This document shows, piece by piece, positions 15,453-23,528 of a DNA stretch of 34,229 nt. Position 1 is the stretch's first letter; each line of letters opens with the position of its first letter. A program made the position numbers and the translations under genes. This DNA is from Chloroflexota bacterium (GTDB taxonomy: Bacteria > Chloroflexota > Anaerolineae > DSLN01), in the NCBI GenBank assembly GCA_902812335.1, contig CADDZL010000007.1, forward strand, positions 1-34,229, read 5' to 3'. Below the pieces are notes generated by a model. That model was not told the DNA's origin. It saw nothing but the letters and a program-made list of their open reading frames with translations, and did no database searches.

Positions 15453-16415
15453 TCACATTGGCGACATGCTCGCCATCACGTCGCGTATGATGTCATCCAA
15501 TCCCAACGCCGGCTGCCAGCCGACCGTTGCCTGGACCTTACTCGTGTCCGGCACCCGTCGCCGCGTATCCTCATAGCCCGGCCCATAGGCCTGATCGTAC
15601 GGCACGTACACGATCTCCGAACGGCTGCCCGTAAGCGCCCTGATCCGCCCGGCCAGGGCGGCGATGGTGACCTCCTCGCGGCTACCGACGTTGAACACCT
15701 GCCCGATTGCGGCTGGGGCCTCGGCCAGCAGGCGGATGGCGCGCACGACATCGCGCACATGGCAGAAGCAGCGCGACTGTTGACCATCGCCATACACTGT
15801 GAGCGGCTCACCCCGCAATGCCTGCCCGACCAAACGCGGCACGACCATGCCATAGCGCCCGGTCTGGCGCGGGCCGACGGTGTTGAATAAGCGGACGATC
15901 ACGGCCGGCAAGCCCATCTCCTGATGATAGGCCAGTGCCAGGAACTCGTCCAGCGCCTTCGACTCGGCATAGGCCCACCGGCTGCGAGTGGTCGGGCCGA
16001 GCAGGCGGTCGTCGTCCTCGCGGTAAGGGACGCGGTCGCTCTTGCCATAGACCTCGGAGGAGGATGCCAGCAGCACCTTGACGCCGTGCCGGGCTGCCAC
16101 CTGTAGAACCGTATGTGTGCCCATGACGTTGGTCTCGATCACGCGCAGCGGTGAGCGCACTACCAACTGAACGCCCACTGCTGCCGCCAGATGGAAAACG
16201 ATATCGCTGGATGCGACCAATGGCTCCAGCGCCGCCGCATGTGTCACATTGCCCTGGACGAAGGTGAAGTCCTCCCGTCCGGCCAGCGTCGCCAGGTTCT
16301 CAGCCCGCCCGGTCGAGAGGTCATCCAGGACCGTGACGACATGCCCGGCCCCCACCAGCGCCTCGGCCAGATGGCTGCCGATGAAACCGGCACCCCCGGT
16401 AATCAGAGCTCGCAT
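15453..16415 (-). CDS. NAD-dependent nucleotide-sugar epimerase/dehydratase
   Basis: A 320-residue extended short-chain dehydrogenase. The Rossmann motif TGGAGFIGSH is at residues 6-15, the acidic NAD-ribose residue pair DD at 31-32, the catalytic Ser near 119 (LASSSEVYG), and Y149-x3-K153 (YAESK). The substrate-side segment RLFNTVGPRQTGRYGMVVP and the QSRCFCHVRDVVRAI segment resemble UDP-glucose 4-epimerase or UDP-glucuronate decarboxylase relatives. The gene starts directly after the stop of the C25 peptidase gene (no spacing), as last gene of the surface-protein operon. It likely supplies a nucleotide sugar for glycosylation, perhaps used with the membrane glycosyltransferase at 23529-25148; that pairing is inference. 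Confidence 0.9.
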   Translation of the reverse strand: MRALITGGAGFIGSHLAEALVGAGHVVTVLDDLSTGRAENLATLAGREDFTFVQGNVTHAAALEPLVASSDIVFHLAAAVGVQLVVRSPLRVIETNVMGTHTVLQVAARHGVKVLLASSSEVYGKSDRVPYREDDDRLLGPTTRSRWAYAESKALDEFLALAYHQEMGLPAVIVRLFNTVGPRQTGRYGMVVPRLVGQALRGEPLTVYGDGQQSRCFCHVRDVVRAIRLLAEAPAAIGQVFNVGSREEVTIAALAGRIRALTGSRSEIVYVPYDQAYGPGYEDTRRRVPDTSKVQATVGWQPALGLDDIIRDVMASMSPM

Positions 16416-18593
16416 CTATTTCCTAAACCTCAGCGCCGGATCGCCCAGCAGGTTAAATGTCTCGATCACCTCGAGCGGTATAGCAGCATTGGACGACAGG
16501 CCGGCCTGGGCGCGTTCGAGCGCCTCGCCCAGTGTGGATATTTTGGGATCGAACAGAGCTGCATAGAACGCCTGAGCCAGCGGCGCTTGCTGTGCAGCCA
16601 GCGAGCGGCCGCTGGGCACGACCGCACCGACAATGCCGCCGTCCTTCAGCCAGAGTAGCACCTCTGCCAGCGAATCGGCCTGGGGATGCTGGAAGAAGCC
16701 GTTGAGACAGGTGTAGGTGGTCAGGATCGGCAGACGGTCCCCATTTTTCAGATCGCCGGCATTCTTCACCGTCAGCGCCTGCTCGTCGCCCCACACGTCC
16801 AGACTGCCGTGACCGATGTAGTTGACGATGGACACACCGTGATTGAAAGACGCTACGATAGCCTGGTGTAGCTTCTGGCTCCTATCCTTCTGATCCAACG
16901 TCGTGCTGAAGTATATGCGTTCAGCCGAGTAGCCTGGTGGCAGGGCAGCAATGAGTTGCTCATTCAGGCTCTCGAAAGCCGGGTCTTCATCGTCGGCTAC
17001 AGCCAGCATCCGCGTCCTCCAGTCGGCGGCCGGGGCCTGTTCGTAGGCGATGATCTTGCCGACCATCATCGCCACCTGCTCCGGCGTCTGAGCCGGCAGG
17101 CGGCCAATGGCAAACAGGGGCCTGCCCTGATCGTCCTCAGCGTACCAGGTGTCGCTGGCCGTCTCGCCAGCAAACTGGGTGTAGACCAGGGAGGTGGGTA
17201 CGATGTCGCGGTTCTTACCCCGCAGGACGTTGCGATAATCGTAAGAGGCATCTCCCACCAGCAGGACGAAGCGCGGCGGAGGCTGCCAGCGGGAGTGCAC
17301 ATCGCGCAGGAAGTCGCGGATCGCCGCCGGGTCCTTCATGCCGTAGCTATAGGCATCGTAGATGTCTGCCGGGTCCACTGTGCGCACGCGCAGGCCGTTT
17401 TTCGCACGCCAGTCCAGCAGGGGCTGAATTGCCTGGCTGAACGCTGCCGGGACGATGGCCAGGTAATCGGCCCCACCGGTCTCCTGTTTCAGAGTCGGCA
17501 GGCGGGCTGGGGTGACCGATGCCGGGCGGCGGAACGCCGATGCGCCGACGACCAGATAGTGGTGCGGTTTATCGCCTATACTGCCGAACGTGATCTCGTC
17601 GCCCGCTGTCACCGCACCGGTGAGCCGGACAGGTTGGGCCGGGTCAGTAATATCGAGCAGCAGAGTATCGTCCCCGAAGCCCTTCAGGTGAAAGGCGGTA
17701 GCGGTGCCGGTGAAGGCCAACAGGCCATCGTTCGTGCTCAGCCAGTGTGGGTAATCGAGCTGGATCCAGTTCAGGAAGACCTGGTCCACTGGCGCGCCCG
17801 TGTCGCCGGGCGCGTTAATGACCAGTGTATTGGCCCCATCATGCAGCACACCCGCTGGGATCGTGGCCGTGATCAGGTGCGCCATCATGCCGTCCCAGCG
17901 GTCGTCGGCCAGCGGGCGGTCGTTCAGGCTGATATTGACGTGGTGGTCCGGGCTGGTCGGGGCATTCGTCCCCGACCAGAGCGCGACGACGAGCGTGGCC
18001 TCCTCGCCCGCTGCCAGCAGCGGCAGGTTCAGGGTTCGGGTGAGCGTGCCGGGGCCATACAGAGCTTCCCAGAGCCAGTGGTCCTCGTTCGGTAGCGGTT
18101 CGGGGTGATAGATGCGGTCTTCTTCCAGCCGCAACCGTGCCATTCCGGCCTCCACCGGCACGCCCTGGGGTGCTGCGGCGCGCTCAGCCATATACCTCGC
18201 GCTGCCCTGGGCGGAGGTGGTCAGCCAGTAGATATTGGCGGCGCTGTATGCACTGGGATTGCCCTGCCCGTAGAAGATCAGCGCCCGGTCACGGCCCACG
18301 CCGGCCAGGTAGAAGGGCACGTTGCGGCTGCGCAGGGTTAACCGCAACCTGTCGGGATCGGCACCGGCCAGGTTAAAGCCGGCCGCGCCTAATAGGGCTG
18401 CGTCGAGGCGGTATACCCCATCGGCCTCCACGGCGACCTTCACTGCGTCGGTGGCTGAGCCACCGATCAGAGGTCCAGCCACCGATAGCGTTCCTCTGGC
18501 GGGGCCAGTGCGCGTACGGCTGGCCGCCAGCGCGGCCAGGCCGCCTAGCACTCCGACAAGCAGCAGGGCGAGTAGAAAAGGGCGACGGCTCAT
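16416..18593 (-). CDS. Gingipain-type (C25) cysteine peptidase, secreted
   Basis: A 725-residue protein with an N-terminal signal peptide or anchor (residues 5-25, FLLALLLVGVLGGLAALAA), a beta-rich region (about 40-380) and a C25 catalytic domain (about 385-725). The catalytic dyad is visible: H595 in YIGHGS and C629 in TYTCLNGFF, 34 residues apart, as in gingipains. The LLVGDASYDYRN and IGRLPAQTPEQ segments are further C25 landmarks, and the protein ends LLGDPALRFRK. C25 enzymes cleave exported or surface proteins. No Por-type C-terminal secretion domain is evident. The start overlaps the stop of the Thr/Pro-rich gene (ATGA at 18590-18593). Paralogous to the larger peptidase at 20356-23502. 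Confidence 0.9.
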   Translation of the reverse strand: MSRRPFLLALLLVGVLGGLAALAASRTRTGPARGTLSVAGPLIGGSATDAVKVAVEADGVYRLDAALLGAAGFNLAGADPDRLRLTLRSRNVPFYLAGVGRDRALIFYGQGNPSAYSAANIYWLTTSAQGSARYMAERAAAPQGVPVEAGMARLRLEEDRIYHPEPLPNEDHWLWEALYGPGTLTRTLNLPLLAAGEEATLVVALWSGTNAPTSPDHHVNISLNDRPLADDRWDGMMAHLITATIPAGVLHDGANTLVINAPGDTGAPVDQVFLNWIQLDYPHWLSTNDGLLAFTGTATAFHLKGFGDDTLLLDITDPAQPVRLTGAVTAGDEITFGSIGDKPHHYLVVGASAFRRPASVTPARLPTLKQETGGADYLAIVPAAFSQAIQPLLDWRAKNGLRVRTVDPADIYDAYSYGMKDPAAIRDFLRDVHSRWQPPPRFVLLVGDASYDYRNVLRGKNRDIVPTSLVYTQFAGETASDTWYAEDDQGRPLFAIGRLPAQTPEQVAMMVGKIIAYEQAPAADWRTRMLAVADDEDPAFESLNEQLIAALPPGYSAERIYFSTTLDQKDRSQKLHQAIVASFNHGVSIVNYIGHGSLDVWGDEQALTVKNAGDLKNGDRLPILTTYTCLNGFFQHPQADSLAEVLLWLKDGGIVGAVVPSGRSLAAQQAPLAQAFYAALFDPKISTLGEALERAQAGLSSNAAIPLEVIETFNLLGDPALRFRK

Positions 18594-19801
18594 TCAGATG
18601 ATCCAGGGCGACGCCAGTCGTGCGCTTCGGTATCGGCGGCATTGGGTTCGGCTGGCGGATGCGCACTCTCCCCGGCCGACATGGGAGGTGAGGGCAACGT
18701 GGGCTCCGACCAGCGCCAGAAAACGTAACCGAGGCCGCACAGGCCACACAGCCCAACCAGAGCCAAAGCGACCAAAATCAGTCCTGTGCGGCGGCTCTCA
18801 GTTCGGGTCACGTTATCCGCCGTGTTGGGTACGGCACCCTGCTGGCCCTGATTCAGCGGCAGTTTGGCTGCCACCAGGGCGGTGGCCGTGGCCTTCGCCC
18901 CGGCAGGTGGAGCCATCCGCTCAGGTATGGTGAAGGTGGCTGGACTTAGAGATGGGCCAGGGGCGGTGACCGTTGGCATCATGAGCGGAGTTGCAGGTGC
19001 ATCCTGCTGCTGCGAGCTTTCGGGCGTGGATGCCGGGGCGGTCGGCTTGGCAGTCGCCGGGCCAGTTGCTGGGATGACGGCAGTCGGCGGGTGCGTCGCC
19101 GTGGGCGGGGGTGATGCGACCGGGGCAGCCGTATGCGTAGCGCCCGGCAGCGCTGTGGGGCCAACCGTAGTCGTCGTCGAAGGGAGGGTCGGCGTGCTTG
19201 CCGATGGCGGGGCAGGCGTGTCATTGGCGGCATCTGGTGGTTGGGTTGCCGCTTGTGTCGCAGTGACCTCGGCCGGAGCTGTCGGTAATATCGGTGCATC
19301 GGTGGGAATCAGTGTCATGGCGGGTGGGGGTGTATCTGTAGACGTCGGCACCGGTTGAGCGCCGGGCACCAACGGGTTGTTCTCATTCTCAAGGTACGAT
19401 GGGGGGTCCTGGGTGTCCAGCCATTCCAGCCGGTACCAGTAAGCTGTGCCGTTGACCACGCTGGTGTCGGTGAACCAGTAGGTTGAGCCGATTGGCTGGC
19501 CAGGGTTCTGTGGGGGGACTGGGTAGGCGTTGAGCTTAACGCCGGGTGTCGCACCGGGGAGGGGGGTTGCCGCTACGTCCCTGCGCCACACGTTGACGCC
19601 GGCCAGTGTCAACTCGTTGCCGGTCGCCCAGGTCAGGTAGACGATGCTATCGCCGACGGTGCCTTGAAAGTATAGCAGGCTGACCGAGGCGATAGCCTGA
19701 CGGACCAGCGCCAGCGCCACCAGCCAAACCGCCAGCGCAATCAGCCAACGGATGCACCGACGGTCATGCGTTTCGGGATTCTCAGCCCCATCACGTCGCA
19801 T
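18590..19801 (-). CDS. Membrane-anchored protein with FnIII-like domain and Thr/Pro-rich stalk
   Basis: A 403-residue protein. An N-terminal hydrophobic segment (about 18-38) is followed by a beta-sandwich domain (about 40-130) with the pattern YLTWATGNELTLAGVNVWRR and YWFTDTSVVNGTAYWYRLEW, an FnIII-like fold common in Chloroflexota secreted proteins. Next comes a roughly 180-residue low-complexity stalk of Thr, Pro, Ala and Ser, a likely target for O-glycosylation, then a second membrane segment (about 340-360) and an acidic/polar cytoplasmic tail. Topology resembles a wall-spanning display or anchor protein. A TAGGA site precedes the ATG. The domain is related to that of the lipoprotein at 27624-27983. 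Precise role unknown. Confidence 0.75.
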   Translation of the reverse strand: MRRDGAENPETHDRRCIRWLIALAVWLVALALVRQAIASVSLLYFQGTVGDSIVYLTWATGNELTLAGVNVWRRDVAATPLPGATPGVKLNAYPVPPQNPGQPIGSTYWFTDTSVVNGTAYWYRLEWLDTQDPPSYLENENNPLVPGAQPVPTSTDTPPPAMTLIPTDAPILPTAPAEVTATQAATQPPDAANDTPAPPSASTPTLPSTTTTVGPTALPGATHTAAPVASPPPTATHPPTAVIPATGPATAKPTAPASTPESSQQQDAPATPLMMPTVTAPGPSLSPATFTIPERMAPPAGAKATATALVAAKLPLNQGQQGAVPNTADNVTRTESRRTGLILVALALVGLCGLCGLGYVFWRWSEPTLPSPPMSAGESAHPPAEPNAADTEAHDWRRPGSSE

Positions 19802-19811
19802 AACGGCGGTC

Positions 19812-20348
19812 CTATGTCACCATGCGAGATACCAGCCGCGCCAGTGCCCGGAAGGGCATGCGCGCCAGCCAGCCCAACTTCGGTGTGCGCCTGCCCAGGA
19901 GGCTATGCGCTGCACCCCGCAGCGTAGCGTACGTGGCTGCCTCCAGCCGGGCCAGTGCGCCTTGCAGCTTGATGGCCCGGTGCCCCTTGCCCTGTGTGAG
20001 ATCCAGCGTCTGTCCGCTACGAACCACTGCCACGGCTCGCCCAATCACTGACTCTGCGGGCCAAGGCGGATCGGGCATGTCGCTGCGGTCGCCCCGCGTC
20101 ACCAGCCATGCCACATCTCCCTGGTGCCGAAGAGCGACTAGGCGGTGCACGACGAATGGCCTGCCGGGCGCAACCGCTACGACCAGGTCGCCGGGACGCA
20201 AAGCTTTAGCTGCCACGGCCGTGACCACGACCTCGTCGCCAGGCTGGATCAGCGGGGCCATGCTGCCGCTGACCACGCGGAAGCGCAAGCTCGCCCCAAG
20301 CGCGGCCCGTTCACGCACCAGGCTGACAATGCTCGCGTCGCGTTCCAT
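19812..20348 (-). CDS. Signal-peptidase-like S24/S26 (S26B-type) protein
   Basis: A 178-residue protein with the S26 box I VVSGSMAPLIQPGDEVVV (candidate nucleophile S29) and, instead of the bacterial lysine, the box HRLV (H68) after DLVVAVAPGRPFVV, as in archaeal/SipW-type S26B signal peptidases, then VTRGDRSDMPD. A typical N-terminal membrane anchor is missing; the C-terminal third is a basic amphipathic region. It may process secreted products of this operon, but loss of the anchor makes activity uncertain. The longest frame uses a TTG at 20366; ATG 20348 is preferred. It overlaps the end of the large C25 peptidase gene only if the TTG is used. Confidence 0.78.
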   Translation of the reverse strand: MERDASIVSLVRERAALGASLRFRVVSGSMAPLIQPGDEVVVTAVAAKALRPGDLVVAVAPGRPFVVHRLVALRHQGDVAWLVTRGDRSDMPDPPWPAESVIGRAVAVVRSGQTLDLTQGKGHRAIKLQGALARLEAATYATLRGAAHSLLGRRTPKLGWLARMPFRALARLVSRMVT

Positions 20349-20355
20349 AGGCTGG

Positions 20356-23300
20356 CTAGGGTCCAAACATCATTTGCACCCGCGTTGCCGGGTCGCCCAA
20401 CACGGTGAACGTATCAATCAACTCCAGATAAGCGGAGGTGTTGGCCGCCAGATAAGCCTTGCCCGCGTCGGCCAGGCTGCCCACCTGCGGCATGGGAGGG
20501 TCTCCGAACAGCGCATTGTAGAATCCCGTATTCAGATAAGTGTGACCTGTGTCCACTTCAAGGCCGGTGGGGGCGAACGATGCGACCGAGCCGCCGCCTT
20601 GCTTGCGGAGCATGGTCTCGTCAACCGACTGGAAATTCGACTGCGGTAGGACGAAGTAGCCTTCGAGGCAGGTCATCGGCAGCATCACCGGCAGACGGTC
20701 GCCGTTGGCTAATGTCGCAACCGAGTTCAGGTCGAGGAGCCCCTCGGCGGCCCAGTATTGTACCGCGCCATGGCCATAGTAGTTGACGAAGACGCGGCCC
20801 AGGTTGATCTCGCTGATCAATGTCGTCGAAACCTGCTGTGGCGTGCTATACCGTGGTGTCATTCCATAACAGCCGTTGGGATGGGACGGATCGCTGTCCG
20901 GGTCAAAATAGACGCGGTCCAGCGGCTGCTGTGGCTGATAGGCCAGAATGTCTGTGATGATCTGATCACTCGAAGCGAAGAAGTTGGCAGCCGGGTCCTG
21001 ATTGCAGTTGTATTGTGGAGGCCAGTTGCCCAGGCCATTGTCGGAAACGAACACCATCTGGTGGTGCCAGGTGGCCGGCGGATTAGCCTCGTAGTTCACA
21101 ATCTTATTGACCATCACCGATACGTCCGATGATGTGTTCGCTGGTAGCCGCCCGATGTGCATGAAGGGCAGCGCCGATTCCAGATAACTGGCGGGGTTAC
21201 TGACGTAGCGGTTATCGGCCGGCGCTTCGCCCTCCCAGGGGTCAATGTTGACCAGGTAAGGCGGCATGGGGTTAGGCGTGTTCAGGCCCAGATAGTTCTT
21301 GAAGTCGTAATGGCCGTCGCCTACGAGCAGAACGTAGCTGGGCGCCGGCGGGGTCCAATTCTGGTAGGCGTACCACAGGAAATCGTGGATAGCCTGTGGG
21401 TTGACCTGGCCGTCGCTGAACTCGTCGTACACATCCTGCAAGTCCACGACCGTGACGGCCATCCCTTGCGACTGGCGCAAGTTGATCAGGGGCGTGAGTA
21501 CGCCGCCTGCGCTCAGCGAGGCCGGCGCGATAACAATGTAGTCGGCGCGGTTTGTTGTCGCATGCAGGCTCGATGGTGAATCCAGCGTGATCCCCGGCAT
21601 CCCACACTGTGCCGCCGTTTGGATGGTGTAAGTCACCGGGCCGGTTGTCGTTGTCTGAAAGTCGAAGGTGGCATCCGGGCCCTGGCTCACCGGTGCATTG
21701 CCTGGGCCCTGGCCGCTGCTGCGCAGGGCGGCCGGCAGATAGAGCATCTGCGCACAAGGCGCGACGGTTGCGGTCGTGCTGATGTACTTGGGAAGGGGCG
21801 GGTTGGTGACATCAAAGGCTGAAAGGTAGCTGCTGCTGAGGCCGCTGACCTGGTAATGCTGGGTCCCGCCGGGATAGCCGAACGTCAATTGGTCATTCTG
21901 GGCCACGAAGCCACGCCGGTAAGTCACCTCAAACCAGTCGGCGACCACAGTGTATAGCGGTGTTGTGGTCGGGAATACCTCAATCTTGATGATATTCGGA
22001 CCGTTGATCAGCCAGTTTGCATCAAGTGGGAACTGGCCGGTCCACTGGCCGTAGCCACTCCAGTTGGCCGACTCGGCGACCAGGTTGCCGTTGAAGTAGA
22101 CCTTGGCGTCGTACTGCCAGGTGCTTCCCCCACCCCATAGCGAGAACCTGAGCATCGGTGTGTAGTTTCCCGCTGCCAGATTGCTCAGTGTGACGGTATA
22201 GGTGCGCGTAGGCGGTATATGGCTGGGGTCATAACCGTAGCCGATCAGGTTCCAGAACCAATGATCGTGGGTTGAGTAGGGCGGCTGGCCGCTATCGCGC
22301 GGAGGGATGTAGCTGTAATAGACAAGGTTCTGCTCCAGATGCACCGTCGTTGTGTAGTAAGCCGGGATTGTCGCGCCCGCTGGTGTGGCATTGACCACCT
22401 GCATCCGCAATGGGTTTGTCGCATCCCACCCCAGCCAGTAGATGTTGGTGTCGGTGAAGCGGGTGGTGGCTTTTCTTCCGTAGAACACCAACTTCTCGCC
22501 CGGCTGAAAGACGGTGTCGCCATTGCCCTGCTCCAGCAGCGCGACCGGGGCCCCGGCGTTGCACAGCGTGAAGGTGTGCGGGTTAATCGTGTCCATTGGA
22601 ACGCCTGCTGCCTTGAGCGCTTCATAGCTGAGCTGATAGACCCCATCGCGGTTCACAGCGACCTTGTACACCGGTGAGTTGTCGAAAGCCGGCCACAGGC
22701 AAGAGGGCAACGTCGGCATTGCTGGTCCCTGGGCCTGCGTGCGCCAGGGCCGTGCCGACTCGTAATTGAGCAATGTTGCTCGCAGAAAGCGTTCATAATC
22801 AGCGCTCTCCGGGCGCGCTTCTAGCACCGGCCGGCCGTTCGGGTAGGTGAAGGTAAGCTGCACGACCAGCCGATGGTAGACGCGTGCCTGACCCCGTGCC
22901 GGGTTGTATTGCACCGGCCGGATTGTCACCTGAACAATACGCTGATCGCGTAGCCAGGAGGCGGGCATAGCCGCTACAGGCGCCTCCGGCGTGAAAGCAT
23001 CGCGGGTATAAGCGGCCGCGTCCGGGACGGTTTCCGTGGTATAGTCCAGCGGCCCGCCCGTCAGGGACGGCTGGATATGGATAGATTGCACCGGCAGGAC
23101 CTGCGCCAGGCTCTGCTCGCTACTATCGGCTTCGAGCAGGCTTAGCGTTACTTCAGCGCCCGGCGGCACGCCCAGTGTGAAGCCCCGCAACGGTAAAGCG
23201 GGCTCACCAGGCGCACCCGTCAGGCCATAGCCGGCGATGGCCAGCCTCTGGTAAGTTTCACCGGCAACCATCATGGGCTGGATGATCAACGGTGGCACGG

Positions 23301-23502
23301 CCACTTCGAAAATGATGGCGTCCTCATCCGAGCGGATCAGGCGTGCCCCTCCCATCGGAGGCGCTAATAGCGGTGCTGGCGTCGCGGCCGGCTCAGGTGA
23401 GGGGGGCGGTACATGCGCCCGCACGGCGGTGAATCCACCCGGCATCAGGCTCAAAATCGCCAGGTAGATGAAAAGCCCGATCAGAATCCTACGATGTCTC
23501 AT
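20356..23502 (-). CDS. Large gingipain-type (C25) cysteine peptidase, secreted
   Basis: A 1048-residue secreted protein. The signal peptide (about residues 5-28) ends near AVRAHV. Residues 30-240 resemble a gingipain propeptide (QRLAIAGYGLTGAPGEPALPL is spread over this part). A central beta-rich region follows, with the C25 domain at about 690-1048. The dyad is H911 in YYGHGA and C945 in MTCLEGYF, 34 residues apart. LLVGDGHYDFKNYLG and HIGRLPANTSSDV match the same landmarks as in the smaller peptidase. It ends TVLGDPATRVQMMFGP. The frame is open to a TTG at 23532, overlapping the glycosyltransferase gene by 4 nt, but ATG 23502 with GGAAGGA just upstream is used. Substrate unknown. Confidence 0.9.
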   Translation of the reverse strand: MRHRRILIGLFIYLAILSLMPGGFTAVRAHVPPPSPEPAATPAPLLAPPMGGARLIRSDEDAIIFEVAVPPLIIQPMMVAGETYQRLAIAGYGLTGAPGEPALPLRGFTLGVPPGAEVTLSLLEADSSEQSLAQVLPVQSIHIQPSLTGGPLDYTTETVPDAAAYTRDAFTPEAPVAAMPASWLRDQRIVQVTIRPVQYNPARGQARVYHRLVVQLTFTYPNGRPVLEARPESADYERFLRATLLNYESARPWRTQAQGPAMPTLPSCLWPAFDNSPVYKVAVNRDGVYQLSYEALKAAGVPMDTINPHTFTLCNAGAPVALLEQGNGDTVFQPGEKLVFYGRKATTRFTDTNIYWLGWDATNPLRMQVVNATPAGATIPAYYTTTVHLEQNLVYYSYIPPRDSGQPPYSTHDHWFWNLIGYGYDPSHIPPTRTYTVTLSNLAAGNYTPMLRFSLWGGGSTWQYDAKVYFNGNLVAESANWSGYGQWTGQFPLDANWLINGPNIIKIEVFPTTTPLYTVVADWFEVTYRRGFVAQNDQLTFGYPGGTQHYQVSGLSSSYLSAFDVTNPPLPKYISTTATVAPCAQMLYLPAALRSSGQGPGNAPVSQGPDATFDFQTTTTGPVTYTIQTAAQCGMPGITLDSPSSLHATTNRADYIVIAPASLSAGGVLTPLINLRQSQGMAVTVVDLQDVYDEFSDGQVNPQAIHDFLWYAYQNWTPPAPSYVLLVGDGHYDFKNYLGLNTPNPMPPYLVNIDPWEGEAPADNRYVSNPASYLESALPFMHIGRLPANTSSDVSVMVNKIVNYEANPPATWHHQMVFVSDNGLGNWPPQYNCNQDPAANFFASSDQIITDILAYQPQQPLDRVYFDPDSDPSHPNGCYGMTPRYSTPQQVSTTLISEINLGRVFVNYYGHGAVQYWAAEGLLDLNSVATLANGDRLPVMLPMTCLEGYFVLPQSNFQSVDETMLRKQGGGSVASFAPTGLEVDTGHTYLNTGFYNALFGDPPMPQVGSLADAGKAYLAANTSAYLELIDTFTVLGDPATRVQMMFGP

Positions 23503-23528
23503 ATCCTTCCCCGACGTCTGATAGCTGG

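Noticed and set aside
16956-18095. A 379-residue + strand frame opposite the smaller C25 peptidase.
   Set aside because: Antisense shadow; the minus strand carries a clear signal peptide and catalytic dyad.
18990-19330. A repetitive Thr/Pro coding stretch that could be taken for a tandem DNA repeat or CRISPR-like array.
   Set aside because: Units are irregular and codon-level; it is a low-complexity protein stalk, not a DNA repeat array.
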